From NCBI RefSeq assembly GCF_003260125.1, contig NZ_QHKO01000011.1, positions 1 through 64,000 on the forward strand: a stretch of 64,000 bases of DNA, read 5' to 3'. The notes beneath the pieces were generated by a model. It was not told where the DNA came from and ran no database searches. It saw nothing but the letters and a program-made list of their open reading frames with translations. The stretch is from Lujinxingia litoralis. GTDB lineage: Bacteria; Myxococcota_A; Bradymonadia; Bradymonadales; Bradymonadaceae. Both the position numbers and the translations under genes were made by a program. Of the stretch, positions 49,221 through 58,131 are shown piece after piece (the stretch's first letter is position 1; each line of letters opens with the position of its first letter).

Positions 49221-50501
49221 TCAGCGCGGGGGGCCGGCGTTCTCGTCGGTGGCGAGCACCGGCAGGCCGGTGAAGATGTCGAGAAGGGAGACGCCCGGGA
49301 CCAGGGGAAGGTTCAGCGTGGTGTGGGCCTCTTTGAGGGTGCGAAATTGCCGGATGCCCATGGTGTCGAGCTCGGGCAGGGGCTCGGGGGTGATGAGTGC
49401 CACGGGGTTACGATCCAGGGCCAGCGCCAGCACGTAGGCGCGTTGCTGGCCGCCGGCGTGGGGCTCTGGCGAGGTGGCCTGACCGCGCAGTTCGGCCAGC
49501 AGGCGTTCTTTGCCCCGCTGCATCGCCCGGGCAAAGGCGCGCTCGCCATCGCCGCGGCCGACGCCCTCGTGGCATTCGGCCTCCAGCACGATCCAGCCAC
49601 CGGGGGCCAGCGCCGTGTGCTCCAGGAGCGCGGCGTAGGTGGCCGCGCGCGAGGCCTGGTAGAAGTTGTCGGCTTTGCTCGGGGGCAGCCGGATGTGCAG
49701 CCAGGGCAGGGGCTCGTCACAGCGGTAGAAGAAGGCCTCCCCGGCCAGCTGGCAGGCCCGCTCAAAGGTGGGGCGAACCGGGCCGTAGAGGAGGGCGCGG
49801 GGCTCGGGGGTGCCGGGCACGATCTGCAGAGCGTCGATCGGGCAGGGCAGGTCGGCCACCCGCCAGAGGGCCTCCTGGAAGGGGTTGTTGTCGATGCGAC
49901 CCAGGCGAGTGCCGGGGTGACGCAGGAGCTCCAGGCCGTGCATGGTGGCGATCGTTTCGGCGCCGGCGCAGCCGATGGCCAGGGCTTTGACCCCGCCGGA
50001 GAACCCGGCGTACTGGTGGGGTTCCACCGTGCCCACCACCAGGATGCGATCGTGCTGGAAGAGCATCGGATGCAGGAGCGCCGGGAGCGGGCGTTCGGAG
50101 CGCGTTTGCGGGTAGCCCACCAGTGCGTCGGCCTCGGGGGCGCTGAGCAGGCCCACGTCGGCACCGGGCATCGAGAGCCGGGGATGGTGGGGGGTATGCT
50201 GGGTGAGGGTGGCGCCGAGCTGCCGGCAGATGGTGAGCAGCGGGCGGAGCTCGGAGAGGGCCAGCGCGCGGTGGAGTCCCAGGGCTACCAGCACCGAGAT
50301 GCTGGCGGGCTCCCCGGCTCTGAGGTGGCTCAGCACCGCGTAGAGCGCGCCGGCCAGGTCGAGGGGGCGTGTGGTGTCGGGGATGACCACCAGCAGGCGC
50401 TTCCCTTCGAGCTCGGGGGTGTGATCCGAGGTGGCGAGGGTCCAGTCGATGGCGCGGGTCAGCGCGCTCTCAGGAGGCGTCCAGGGGTTGGAGGTGTTCA
50501 A
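49221..50501 (-). CDS. LarA-like (DUF2088) nickel-pincer racemase-family protein
   Basis: A 426-residue LarA-family protein. Family marks are 'VVIPDTTRPLDLAG' (the D.TRP motif), 'ALGLHRALALSELRPLL', 'GTVEPHQYAGFSGGVKALAIGCAG' with the His and Lys that in lactate racemase act in catalysis and cofactor attachment, and 'LEAECHEGVG'. LarA isomerises lactate using a nickel-pincer nucleotide; relatives act on other 2-hydroxyacids. No larB, larC or larE is in the window. It starts inside the last codons of recQ (32-base overlap) on the same strand, so translation is likely coupled. Its substrate is unknown; no lactate gene is adjacent. Confidence 0.82.
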   Translation of the reverse strand: MNTSNPWTPPESALTRAIDWTLATSDHTPELEGKRLLVVIPDTTRPLDLAGALYAVLSHLRAGEPASISVLVALGLHRALALSELRPLLTICRQLGATLTQHTPHHPRLSMPGADVGLLSAPEADALVGYPQTRSERPLPALLHPMLFQHDRILVVGTVEPHQYAGFSGGVKALAIGCAGAETIATMHGLELLRHPGTRLGRIDNNPFQEALWRVADLPCPIDALQIVPGTPEPRALLYGPVRPTFERACQLAGEAFFYRCDEPLPWLHIRLPPSKADNFYQASRAATYAALLEHTALAPGGWIVLEAECHEGVGRGDGERAFARAMQRGKERLLAELRGQATSPEPHAGGQQRAYVLALALDRNPVALITPEPLPELDTMGIRQFRTLKEAHTTLNLPLVPGVSLLDIFTGLPVLATDENAGPPR

Positions 50502-52791
50502 AGCGCTCCTGAAGGACGATGGCCAGGTTGAGCTTCAGGGTATCGTAGTCGCAGGGGGTGGAGAGGCGTTCTTTGAGGTCGGCAAGCTTATCATGAGACG
50601 ACCAGTCGCTGGCAACTTCCCGAAGCTCCGGCAAAAGGCGGCCGTCGGCGTGGTCCTGAAGGGGGAGCGGATAGCCGTGCTCGGCCAGCTTGAGAAAGTG
50701 GCGCAGGACGCTGGAGGGGGTCAGGCCGCGTTGTTCGGCGATGCTCTGATAATCATGCCCCTCCCGGGCCAGCGCAAAGGTGCGCAGGTAGGTTTCGCCG
50801 AGCTCGGAGTCGGCCAGGTGGGCGGCCAGGTGGGCGGGGAGCGGGGGTTCGTTCTGGCGAGCGGCGGCCTGGTGAGAGGAAGGGGCGCCGCTGCGCCGGG
50901 GGCTGGCAGACACCGAGGTCAGGTGGCGCGCCAGCACCTCGGCCACCGGCGCGGGCAGGGGCTCGCTGGCGATCATCAGCGCGGTGCCCTCTTCGGTGAG
51001 CGAGACGCAGCCGTGGGTGTTCTGAGTGGTCAGCCCGAGCTGGGCGCAGACATCGATCAGGCGCACCAGGTCGTCCTGGCGCAGCGCGCTCAAGATGCCG
51101 TGGGTGGAGAGCTGGTCGAGACCGGCGCCCACCACTTTTTTGGCGCGCGAGCCGCGCAGCATCGCCGCGACCACGTGCGTGCCCCAGCGTCCCCGGGTGC
51201 GGGCGATGCCGCTTAACACCTTGCGCAGCACCGTCTGGGCCGCTTCGCTGACGACGATCGGGGCCCGCACCTGGCCGGCGTCCCGGGCGTAGCTCGGCGG
51301 TCCGCAGCAGCGGTCGCAGCGCCCGCAGCGGGGGATGTCTTCGGCCGTATCGCTGAAGTAGCGCACCAGATAGAGCTGGCGGCAGGTGTGCCCGGTGGCG
51401 TAGCGAACCATGTCCTCTTGATGGTCCTCATCGACCCGGCGGCGCGCGTCGAGCGCGTGCCAGTCCACGCGCAGCTCGCGGGTGCGCGCCCGGTCCATCA
51501 CCTGGAGCCAGGGGGTGGGGCCCCGCTGCCCGAAGGCCACATGCCCCCCGCGCTCCAGCAGGCGCAGCGCCGAGCCCACCGCCCAGGGATGGACCCGATC
51601 GTCGCCGGCCCGCGAGAGGTGGTCGGCCAGCATGTCGGCATCCAGCGCGTGGGTGCCCTCGCCATGCTTTTGCAGCAGGCTCCACAGGCGCTCGATCTGC
51701 TTGCGGTCGGGGAAGGAGTTCTCGGTGAAGAACTCGTGGATGCGCAGATCGGCCCGGTTGAAGAGGAGCAGGCAGTGGGCCGACTCGCCGTCGCGGCCGG
51801 CGCGGCCGGCCTCCTGGTAGTAGGCCTCCACGCTGCCCGGGATGTTGAAGTGGATGATGGCGCGCACGTCGCTCTTGTCGACCCCCATGCCAAAGGCGTT
51901 GGTGGCGATGAGCAGCGGGGCGTCGCCGGCCATAAAGGCGTCCTGCACCTCGTCGCGCTCCTGATCGCTGAGCCCGGCGTGGTAGAGGGCCGGATAGTAG
52001 CCCGACTCGCGCAGGTTACGCCCGACCTCTTCGACCTGCTTGCGGGTGGCGCAGTAGATGACCTTGCTTCCCTCGGGAGTCTGGTCGAGGAGGGCTTCGA
52101 TGCGCTCGTATTTGGCGCGGCGGCTGCGTGCGGGGTAGACCTCAAAGAAGAGGTTGGGGCGCTCAAACCCGGAGACGACCACCCGCGGGGATTCAAAGCC
52201 GAGCTGGGCGGCAATGTCGCGCTGGACCTCCGGGGTGGCCGTGGCGGTCAGCGCCAGGGTGGTTGGCGAGCCCAGCTGCTTGCGCACCTCTCCCAGGGTC
52301 AGGTAGTCGGGGCGGAAGTCGTGTCCCCACTGGCTGATGCAGTGGGCCTCGTCGATGGCAAAGAGCCCGATCGGCAGGCCGGCGAGCGCGTCGAGGAAGA
52401 CCTGACTTTTGAAGCGCTCCGGGGCGACCAGCACGATTTTGTAGGCCCCGGCCCGCATCCCGGCCAGGCGCTGGCGCTGCTCATCCCAGCTCAACGAGGA
52501 GTTGATGTAGGTGGCCGGAATGTTGAAGGACTCCAGGGCGTCGGCCTGGTCCTTCATCAGCGCGATCAGTGGCGAGACGGCCAGGGTGAGTCCGGGCATC
52601 ACGCAGGCCGGGAGCATGTAGCAGAGGCTCTTGCCGCTGCCGGTGGGCATCACGATCAGCGTGTTGTTGTTCTGGACCACCGCCTCGATGCCGCGGCGTT
52701 GTCCGGCGCGAAAGGCCTCAAAGCCAAAGACGTCTTGCAGCGCCCGATCGATCGAGGGGGCGATGGGAGCAAAGGGGTCGGGGAGGTTCAT
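50470..52791 (-). CDS. recQ: RecQ-family ATP-dependent DNA helicase
   Basis: A 773-residue superfamily-2 helicase that unwinds DNA 3' to 5' in recombination repair. Motif I is 'MPTGSGKS' at 48-55, motif II 'IDEAHCISQWGHDF', with the RecQ aromatic loop; motif VI is 'QEAGRAGRDG'. A zinc site follows with Cys in 'TCRQLYL' and 'CGRCDRCCG', then a winged-helix RQC region. The C-terminal 100 residues contain an HTH_40-like segment ('LAREGHDYQSIAEQRGLTPSSV') in place of a classical HRDC. ATG 52791 is chosen because sequence upstream is not helicase-like. It overlaps the downstream larA-like gene. Confidence 0.93.
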   Translation of the reverse strand: MNLPDPFAPIAPSIDRALQDVFGFEAFRAGQRRGIEAVVQNNNTLIVMPTGSGKSLCYMLPACVMPGLTLAVSPLIALMKDQADALESFNIPATYINSSLSWDEQRQRLAGMRAGAYKIVLVAPERFKSQVFLDALAGLPIGLFAIDEAHCISQWGHDFRPDYLTLGEVRKQLGSPTTLALTATATPEVQRDIAAQLGFESPRVVVSGFERPNLFFEVYPARSRRAKYERIEALLDQTPEGSKVIYCATRKQVEEVGRNLRESGYYPALYHAGLSDQERDEVQDAFMAGDAPLLIATNAFGMGVDKSDVRAIIHFNIPGSVEAYYQEAGRAGRDGESAHCLLLFNRADLRIHEFFTENSFPDRKQIERLWSLLQKHGEGTHALDADMLADHLSRAGDDRVHPWAVGSALRLLERGGHVAFGQRGPTPWLQVMDRARTRELRVDWHALDARRRVDEDHQEDMVRYATGHTCRQLYLVRYFSDTAEDIPRCGRCDRCCGPPSYARDAGQVRAPIVVSEAAQTVLRKVLSGIARTRGRWGTHVVAAMLRGSRAKKVVGAGLDQLSTHGILSALRQDDLVRLIDVCAQLGLTTQNTHGCVSLTEEGTALMIASEPLPAPVAEVLARHLTSVSASPRRSGAPSSHQAAARQNEPPLPAHLAAHLADSELGETYLRTFALAREGHDYQSIAEQRGLTPSSVLRHFLKLAEHGYPLPLQDHADGRLLPELREVASDWSSHDKLADLKERLSTPCDYDTLKLNLAIVLQERFEHLQPLDAS

Positions 52792-53112
52792 AGCGCGGTG
52801 CTCAGGAGGAGGGCCGGCCTTCAGGGACCGGGCGTGGCGAGGGGGCAAGGGCGGGACTTACCCTGTTGTCGTGCTCGCCAGGCGAATGTTGCCTCTTTTC
52901 TCAGGTTCCGCGATCTCGGGCAAGGGGTTCTCCCGAGCGGGCCGGGCTTCTTGGGTGGGGGATCTGCACGTGCAGAACGCCGGGGCGAGGGCTTGAGTGG
53001 GGGATCTGCACGCGCAGAACGCCGGGTCGAGGGCTTGAGTGGGGGATCTGCGTTCGACAGAAGGGGAGGTTGGGGCTCGGAGTGGGGGAGCTGAGGGCCC
53101 GGGTCGAACCCC
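52792..53112. repeat. Intergenic region with three 42-bp direct repeats
   Basis: Within this 321-base gap, GTGGGGGATCTGCAC-type repeats begin at 52955, 52997 and 53039 (period 42). The first contains the 12-bp palindrome CTGCACGTGCAG, the second the near-palindrome CTGCACGCGCAG; the third is truncated. Their sequence is unlike clusters A-D. The period is a multiple of three, which generates a spurious repeated frame on the minus strand. It should also carry the recQ promoter. Confidence 0.75.
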
Positions 53113-54000
53113 TTAAAAACGCAGCGTCAGCCCGGCGCTCGGGGCGAAGATCCACCCGTCGTAATTGCGGGGGGAGCCAAGGACGGTGGGGCGAAAAAGC
53201 AGGCGCATCATTGTCACATCCAGGTGCGCAAAGACGTAGCGGTAGCCGAGCATCGCCCCCCAGTTCAGCCCGAGGTAGTGCATCTGGGAGTCGCCGAAGT
53301 AGGACGAGGGGTTGTAGTCCTGGTACTCCGGGGGCAGGCGTCCTTCCAGCCAGGCGGGCAGCTTCGGAGAGACGCTGATCCGGGAGTAGAGGTAGCGTGG
53401 CGAGGCGTAGAGCTTGATCATGTCGCGATACTCCCAGCCCACCGAGAGCCCGGCCTCCAGGTCGCGGCGTTCAAACTCGGTCATCACCAGCCACTCCACC
53501 GCCGAGCTGGCCACCGAGAGGTGGTGGCCGTAGGCCACGTGGGCGGTCAGGGCCAGGGAGCCTTCGGGGCTTTCGAAGAGTTGGAGGCGGAGATCGGGTT
53601 TGAGCACCGCGCCGTTGTAGCGCAGCCCCACGTCAAGCCCGTGGAGCACCCGGTCGCTGACCCCCACGCGGGCGGCGAACTCCGGGGTAAAGCCCGGGCG
53701 CAGGAGCGTCCAGACCAGCAGCGCGTCGAGGAGGGTGCGCAGTTCGTCCTCCGAGACGGGGTCCTCGGTGTTCTGGACCGCCTCGTAGACCGCTCGCCCG
53801 GCGTTGATCGTGCCATCGAACACGCCGGTGTTCAGGTCGGCGGCGGCCACGCCCGTGATCTGCACCTGGCCGGGGTCCAGGGTGTGGGCCGGGGCCAGGT
53901 TGGTCAGCGAGGTGGCGCAGCCGCTGGTGACGAGGAGGGTGGCCAGCACAAGGGCGTAGCGAGACCAGAAGGAGCGGGCGAAGGGCATCGTCGAACTCAT
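53113..54000 (-). CDS. Putative outer-membrane lipoprotein with beta-barrel-like sequence
   Basis: A 295-residue exported protein I do not recognise. The signal peptide ends in lipobox 'VTSGC' (Cys28). The rest alternates hydrophobic and polar residues: 'RVLHGLDVGLRYNGAVLKPDLRLQLF', 'LALTAHVAYGHHLSV', 'LEAGLSVGWEYRDMIKLYASPRYLYSRISV' and a C-terminal strand ending in Phe ('AGLTLRF'), as in outer-membrane barrels. A lipidated barrel would be unusual, so either feature may be misleading. The C-terminus lies a few bases from the 42-bp repeat region. It diverges from the M20 amidohydrolase. Function unknown. Confidence 0.7.
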   Translation of the reverse strand: MSSTMPFARSFWSRYALVLATLLVTSGCATSLTNLAPAHTLDPGQVQITGVAAADLNTGVFDGTINAGRAVYEAVQNTEDPVSEDELRTLLDALLVWTLLRPGFTPEFAARVGVSDRVLHGLDVGLRYNGAVLKPDLRLQLFESPEGSLALTAHVAYGHHLSVASSAVEWLVMTEFERRDLEAGLSVGWEYRDMIKLYASPRYLYSRISVSPKLPAWLEGRLPPEYQDYNPSSYFGDSQMHYLGLNWGAMLGYRYVFAHLDVTMMRLLFRPTVLGSPRNYDGWIFAPSAGLTLRF

Positions 54001-54181
54001 CGCGTCGGGGGAATCAACCGGGGCGCCATCTTGACAGAGGTAGGGGCATTTGCCCTACTCCCCACGGGTTTGTCGAGCGAGGCGCACATTTTTGTGCGTC
54101 GCGGCATTTTCCCCGTTGGTCCGTCGACGCCCGCGAGCCCCCTGGCCCACCCATGAACTCCTTTCCCGTCTGAGAGCCCCG

Positions 54182-55366
54182 ATGAGCGCATATCATCTGA
54201 AGACCGATCCGGAGCTGACGCGCTGGCGCCGTCATCTCCACGCCCACCCTGAACTCAGCTTTGAGGAGCATCAGACCGCGGCCTTTATCGAGGAGCGCCT
54301 GCGGGAGCTGGGTGTGGCGCAGATGGAGCGGGTCGCCGACACCGGGGTGGTCGCGCTGATCACCGGGGAGCTGCCCGGGCCAACCCGGGCCTTTCGCGCG
54401 GACATCGACGCGCTGCCGATCGAGGAGCTCAGCGAGCATGACTACTGCAGCACGCGTCCCGGGGTGATGCATGCCTGTGGGCACGATGTGCACACCACGG
54501 TGGGGCTGGGCGTGGCGCGGGAGCTGATGGCCCGGCGAGCCGAGCTGCGCGGGAGCGTCAAGATGATCTTTCAGCCGGCCGAGGAGGCCTCCCCGCAGGA
54601 GGTGCCGATCGGCGCGGAGCGCATGGCTTGTGAGGGTGTGCTGGAGAACCCGGCGGTGGAGGCGATCCTGGCGCTGCACTGCATGCCCACGCTGGAGGTG
54701 GGCAAGATCGGGTACACCGGCGGGGCAGTGTGGGCGCAGTCGGAGCTGGTGGAGATCGTTATCGAGGGGCAGAAGAGCCACGGGGCCTACCCGCATGAGG
54801 GGGTCGACGCGGTGGCGATTGCCGCCCAGGTGATCGTGGCCCTGCAGCAGGTGGTCAGCCGGCGGACCGACGCCCGGGAGGCCGTGGTGCTCTCGATCGG
54901 AAAGATCGAGGCGGGCAACTCCTACAACATCATCGCCGATCGGGCCAAACTCACCGGGATTCTGCGCGGGCTCTCCATCGAGGCCATGGAGCGGGCCAAG
55001 GAGGGGGCGCGCGCCATCGTCGAGGGGATCGCCGGGGCGATGGGGGCGCGCGCGACGCTGCGCTTTGTGCCCGGGGCCCGGCTCACCGCCAACGATCCGG
55101 GGCTGGAGGCGCAGGTGGTGCGCCTGATCGAGGCCCGGGTCGACGGGGGCGTGATGGTCAAGCACCTGCCCCAGCTCGGCGCTGAGGATTTTGCGGCCTT
55201 CTCACGCCGGGTGCCCGCGGCGTATCTCTTTCTGGGGGTTAAAGATCCCGCCAGCGCGCAGGTACATCCGCTTCACACCCCGCGTTTTGATGTGGATGAG
55301 CGCTGTCTGGAGCTGGGCGTGCGGGCGATCACCGAGGCGCTGCTGGGTCTGGGCGAAGATGGCTGA
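54182..55366 (+). CDS. M20-family amidohydrolase (N-acyl amino acid/hippurate hydrolase-like)
   Basis: A 394-residue M20D metallopeptidase-family enzyme. Typical motifs are 'WRRHLHAHPELSFEEHQTAAFI', 'RADIDALPIEE', 'PGVMHACGHDVHTTVGLG' with metal-binding residues, 'FQPAEEASP' with the catalytic Glu, and 'GGVMVKHLPQLGAEDFAAFSRRVP' near the C-terminus. The insert 'QKSHGAYPHEGVDAV' is the dimerisation domain. Members cleave N-acyl or amide bonds of amino acids. ATG 54182 follows GAGAG; the longer frame upstream is not conserved. No neighbour explains the physiological substrate. Confidence 0.92.
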   Translation: MSAYHLKTDPELTRWRRHLHAHPELSFEEHQTAAFIEERLRELGVAQMERVADTGVVALITGELPGPTRAFRADIDALPIEELSEHDYCSTRPGVMHACGHDVHTTVGLGVARELMARRAELRGSVKMIFQPAEEASPQEVPIGAERMACEGVLENPAVEAILALHCMPTLEVGKIGYTGGAVWAQSELVEIVIEGQKSHGAYPHEGVDAVAIAAQVIVALQQVVSRRTDAREAVVLSIGKIEAGNSYNIIADRAKLTGILRGLSIEAMERAKEGARAIVEGIAGAMGARATLRFVPGARLTANDPGLEAQVVRLIEARVDGGVMVKHLPQLGAEDFAAFSRRVPAAYLFLGVKDPASAQVHPLHTPRFDVDERCLELGVRAITEALLGLGEDG

Positions 55367-55489
55367 ATCGCGTCAAGGCGCGTTGCGCACTTCGGGGTGT
55401 GTGCGTATAACTCACCCCTCGTGTTGCCCCGTTGGCAGCGCGATCTATCCCAAGTGAATTGACTTTGCGCCCACCCAGGAGCGATGGCG

Positions 55490-55804
55490 ATGAAAGGCGG
55501 CATGAATAGCCTGGTCCGTCAGGCCCAGAAGATGCAATCGCGCATCACCAAGGTTCAAGAAGAGATCGGTAATAAGACCATTGAGGCCTCCACCGGTGGC
55601 GGCATGGTCACGGCCGTGGTCAACGGCAAGCAGGAGCTCCTGCAGATCAAGATCAACCCCGACGTCGTCGATCCGGCCGACGTGGAGGTGCTCGAAGAGA
55701 TGGTGCTTGGCGCCGTCAACCAGGCCATGGAGATGGCCGGCGAGATGATGAACTCCGAGATCGAAAAGATCACCGGCGGTCTCAACATCCCGGGCCTCTT
55801 CTAA
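55490..55804 (+). CDS. ybaB: YbaB/EbfC family nucleoid-associated protein
   Basis: A 104-residue small DNA-binding protein. The pattern 'LVRQAQKMQSRITKVQEEI', 'VNGKQELLQIKINPDVVDP' and 'LEEMVLGAVNQAMEMAGEMMNSEI' is typical of YbaB/EbfC dimers that coat DNA. ATG 55490 lies 8 bases after AGGAG, better than ATG 55484 at 2 bases. recR follows after 30 bases. ybaB-recR is a widely conserved pair, often with dnaX upstream; dnaX is not here. Confidence 0.93.
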   Translation: MKGGMNSLVRQAQKMQSRITKVQEEIGNKTIEASTGGGMVTAVVNGKQELLQIKINPDVVDPADVEVLEEMVLGAVNQAMEMAGEMMNSEIEKITGGLNIPGLF

Positions 55805-55834
55805 GAAGCTCGATCCCGTACCCGGGTCCACCCG

Positions 55835-56446
55835 ATGAAGCCCCGCGATCCCATCACTCGCCTGGTCAATGCGTTTCGTAAGCTGCCGGGCATTGGCGAG
55901 CGTACCGCCACCCGCCTGGCCTTCTTTGTGCTCAATGAGAGCGAGGAGATGGCCCGGGAGTTGGCCGATGCGCTGGTAGAGGTCAAGGAGCGGGTGGGCC
56001 TGTGTACGGTCTGTTGTAATCTCACCGAGGCTCAGGTCTGCGAGATCTGTCGGGATCCCCGACGCGATGCGACCACCATCTGCGTGGTGGAACGCACCCA
56101 GGATCTGCGCGCGATTGAGCGTACCGGTGATTTTCGGGGGCTCTACCATGTGTTGCACGGGCTGATCAGTCCGCTCGATGGTGTGGGACCCGATGATATT
56201 CGGCTGCGCGAGCTGCTGACCCGGTTGCAGACACCGCCCGGGGGAATGGAGGCGCCACAGGAGGTGATTGTGGCCTGCAGCCCCTCGGTCGATGGCGAGG
56301 CCACCGCACTCTACTTGCAGCGACTTCTCAAACCTCTGGGGCTCACCGTAAGCCGGATCGCCAGTGGTGTACCCATTGGCGGTGAGCTTGAATACACCGA
56401 CCGAGTGACCCTCTCTCGCGCCCTCTCCCAGAGGCGGGAAATGTAG
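55835..56446 (+). CDS. recR: Recombination protein RecR
   Basis: A 203-residue RecR. The N-terminal HhH is 'LPGIGERTATRLAF'; the zinc finger uses Cys57, Cys60, Cys69 and Cys72 in 'CTVCCNLTEAQVCEIC'; the TOPRIM part begins 'ICVVERTQDLRAIE' and continues 'YHVLHGLISPLDGVGPDDI'. The C-terminus 'IASGVPIGGELEYTDRVTL' is conserved. With RecO or RecF it loads RecA at gaps. It is cotranscribed with ybaB and lies 138 bases upstream of mglB. Confidence 0.96.
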   Translation: MKPRDPITRLVNAFRKLPGIGERTATRLAFFVLNESEEMARELADALVEVKERVGLCTVCCNLTEAQVCEICRDPRRDATTICVVERTQDLRAIERTGDFRGLYHVLHGLISPLDGVGPDDIRLRELLTRLQTPPGGMEAPQEVIVACSPSVDGEATALYLQRLLKPLGLTVSRIASGVPIGGELEYTDRVTLSRALSQRREM

Positions 56447-56584
56447 AGCTCGTGCGGGTTTTTCCCCCCTTGCCCCGGCCTAACCCCGGCGTTGCGTGGG
56501 GTGGGTCACTGTGCTAGCTTGGCCTTGAAGTCATTCTGACGCCGACTCGACCCTCCGGTGTGGAGGCAACCGAGGAGTAACTCC

Positions 56585-57076
56585 ATGCTCAGTTCCCAGA
56601 TGGTGATTTACGAAGAGGAGCACCAGCAGCTCACAGAGATCTGTGAGCGCCTGGTGCGCGATGCCCTCGCGAAAGCCATCTTTATCGTGGACAAGGACGG
56701 GCAGCTGGTCACCGCGACTGGCGAGACCTCCGGCATCGACACCACCGGCCTGGCCTCCCTGGTGGCGGGTTCCACCGCTGCGACCGGTAGCCTCGCTCTG
56801 ATGCTCGGCGAGGAGGAGTTTCCGGTTCACTTCCACGAAGGAAAGAACAAGCATCTGCATGTCTCGGTGATCGGAGACACGCTGATCCTTGTAGTGATCT
56901 TCGATGAGCGCTCCAGCCTTGGTCTGGTGCGCCTGCGGGTGAAGCGCGCCTATGCGGAGATGGCCGATGTCATCGCCGCCGTCGCCGAGAAAGCCAAAGA
57001 TGGCAACAAGGATATGGACATTTTCGGCGAGATCACCGACGACGATATCGATAGCCTGTTCAACGACGCCTTTTGA
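56585..57076 (+). CDS. mglB: Roadblock/LC7 protein MglB (GTPase-activating partner of MglA)
   Basis: A 163-residue Roadblock/LC7 protein that aligns by eye with Myxococcus MglB along its length: 'MVIYEEEHQQLTEICERL', 'FIVDKDGQLVTATGE', 'IDTTGLASLVAGSTAATG', 'EEEFPVHFHEGKNKHLHVSVI', 'VVIFDERSSLGLVRLRVKRA' and a C-terminal 'EITDDDIDSLFNDAF' (in MglB, this tail contacts MglA). MglB is the GAP that sets cell polarity. GAGGAG precedes the ATG. mglA follows after 291 bases, a longer gap than in Myxococcus, with its own promoter candidate. Confidence 0.93.
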   Translation: MLSSQMVIYEEEHQQLTEICERLVRDALAKAIFIVDKDGQLVTATGETSGIDTTGLASLVAGSTAATGSLALMLGEEEFPVHFHEGKNKHLHVSVIGDTLILVVIFDERSSLGLVRLRVKRAYAEMADVIAAVAEKAKDGNKDMDIFGEITDDDIDSLFNDAF

Positions 57077-57216
57077 GGGTTGAGGCGCCGTGCTCCAGAC
57101 GCAGTATTTGAGGTGGTTTTGGGGAGTTTTTGAGAGGATGCATCGGGCTTTAGCGGCATGCTCCAGAGACTCCAGGGTTGACCGGGTGGTCGGCCCGCGG
57201 ATGTTCAAAATTTAAT

Positions 57217-57244
57217 TCGACACGATTTCGCCTCGTGGTATAAC
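57217..57244 (+). promoter_or_regulatory. Candidate promoter of mglA
   Basis: TCGACA at 57217-57222, a 16-base spacer and TATAAC at 57239-57244 (5 of 6 consensus) in the AT-rich part of the mglB-mglA gap. Confidence 0.45.
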
Positions 57245-57367
57245 GCTTCGCGGCATGCCGGCGAGTTTATTCGACGATGTCGATTTCGAGACTTCGAACC
57301 AGCTAATGCGAGCGTCCCGGCCCCAGGGCGTTTTGCGGAGGCCACGCGCGGTGACGAGAAGGTCCCT

Positions 57368-57964
57368 ATGTCGTTCATCAATTACGCCCAGCGGGAAATC
57401 ATCCTCAAAATCGTTTACTACGGGCCGGGGCTCTGTGGAAAAACGACGAACATTAAGTTCATCTACTCAGGGACTAACCCTGACGCCCGCGGTAAGCTGG
57501 TAAGCCTGGAAACCAAGCAGGAACGTACGCTCTTCTTCGACTTCCTGCCGCTGAGCTTGCCGGCCATTCGTGGCTTTAAGACGCGCCTGCACCTCTACTC
57601 GGTGCCCGGGCAGCTCTTTTACAGCGCCAGTCGTAAGCTGATCATGAAGGGTGCCGACGGCGTGGTGTTCGTTGCCGACAGCCAGCGCGCCCGCAAAGAG
57701 GCCAACATCATCTCGATGGAGGACCTCAAAGAAAACCTTGTCGCCTACGGCTACGATATCGACAAGATCCCCTTTGTGATTCAGTACAACAAGCGCGACC
57801 TTCCCACGGCCATGCCGCTGGAAGAACTCCGCGCCGATCTGAACCCCGAGGGTAAGTACCCCGACTTTGAGGCCAGCGCGATCGCGCCCAATGGGCCCGG
57901 CGTGTTTGAGACGCTGAAGGCGGTAGTCAAACAGATTCTGGTGGAACTCAAAAAGACCAAATAA
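57368..57964 (+). CDS. mglA: Ras-like polarity GTPase MglA
   Basis: A 198-residue small GTPase nearly collinear with Myxococcus MglA. P-loop 'GPGLCGKTT' at 19-27; G2/switch I 'ETKQERTLFFDFLPLSLPAI'; G3 is the atypical 'YSVPGQLFY' (Val-Pro-Gly instead of Asp-x-x-Gly); G4 'NKRD' at 141-144; and 'APNGPGVFETLKAV' as G5. MglA-GTP marks the leading cell pole and drives gliding or type-IV pilus polarity in Myxococcus. Here it sits after mglB; no gliding or pilus gene is in the window. A terminator with an eight-T run follows. Confidence 0.96.
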   Translation: MSFINYAQREIILKIVYYGPGLCGKTTNIKFIYSGTNPDARGKLVSLETKQERTLFFDFLPLSLPAIRGFKTRLHLYSVPGQLFYSASRKLIMKGADGVVFVADSQRARKEANIISMEDLKENLVAYGYDIDKIPFVIQYNKRDLPTAMPLEELRADLNPEGKYPDFEASAIAPNGPGVFETLKAVVKQILVELKKTK

Positions 57965-57990
57965 GGTCGACGAGGCACCGAGCTTGAGAA

Positions 57991-58023
57991 GGCGGTCCCC
58001 TGCAGAGGGGGCCGCTTTTTTTT
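57991..58023 (+). terminator. Rho-independent terminator of mglA
   Basis: GCGG-T-CCCC pairs with GGGG-G-CCGC across loop TGCAGA, followed by a run of eight T. Confidence 0.92.
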
Positions 58024-58067
58024 GTGCGCGGCGCGCCGAGATTTGTCTGGTTGGCGCGGAATGGTTG

Positions 58068-58089
58068 TTGAAATGGTGTTGTTTTTCAA
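58068..58089. promoter_or_regulatory. TTGAAA-N10-TTTCAA inverted repeat
   Basis: Arms TTGAAA and TTTCAA resemble the half-sites of the heme-locus boxes, with 10 rather than 11 bases between. It lies 43 bases before the next gene. A shared regulator is possible but weakly supported. Confidence 0.3.
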
Positions 58090-58131
58090 TCAGTTACGAC
58101 AAAAACGAAGAGCTGCACGCGGAGGTGTACG

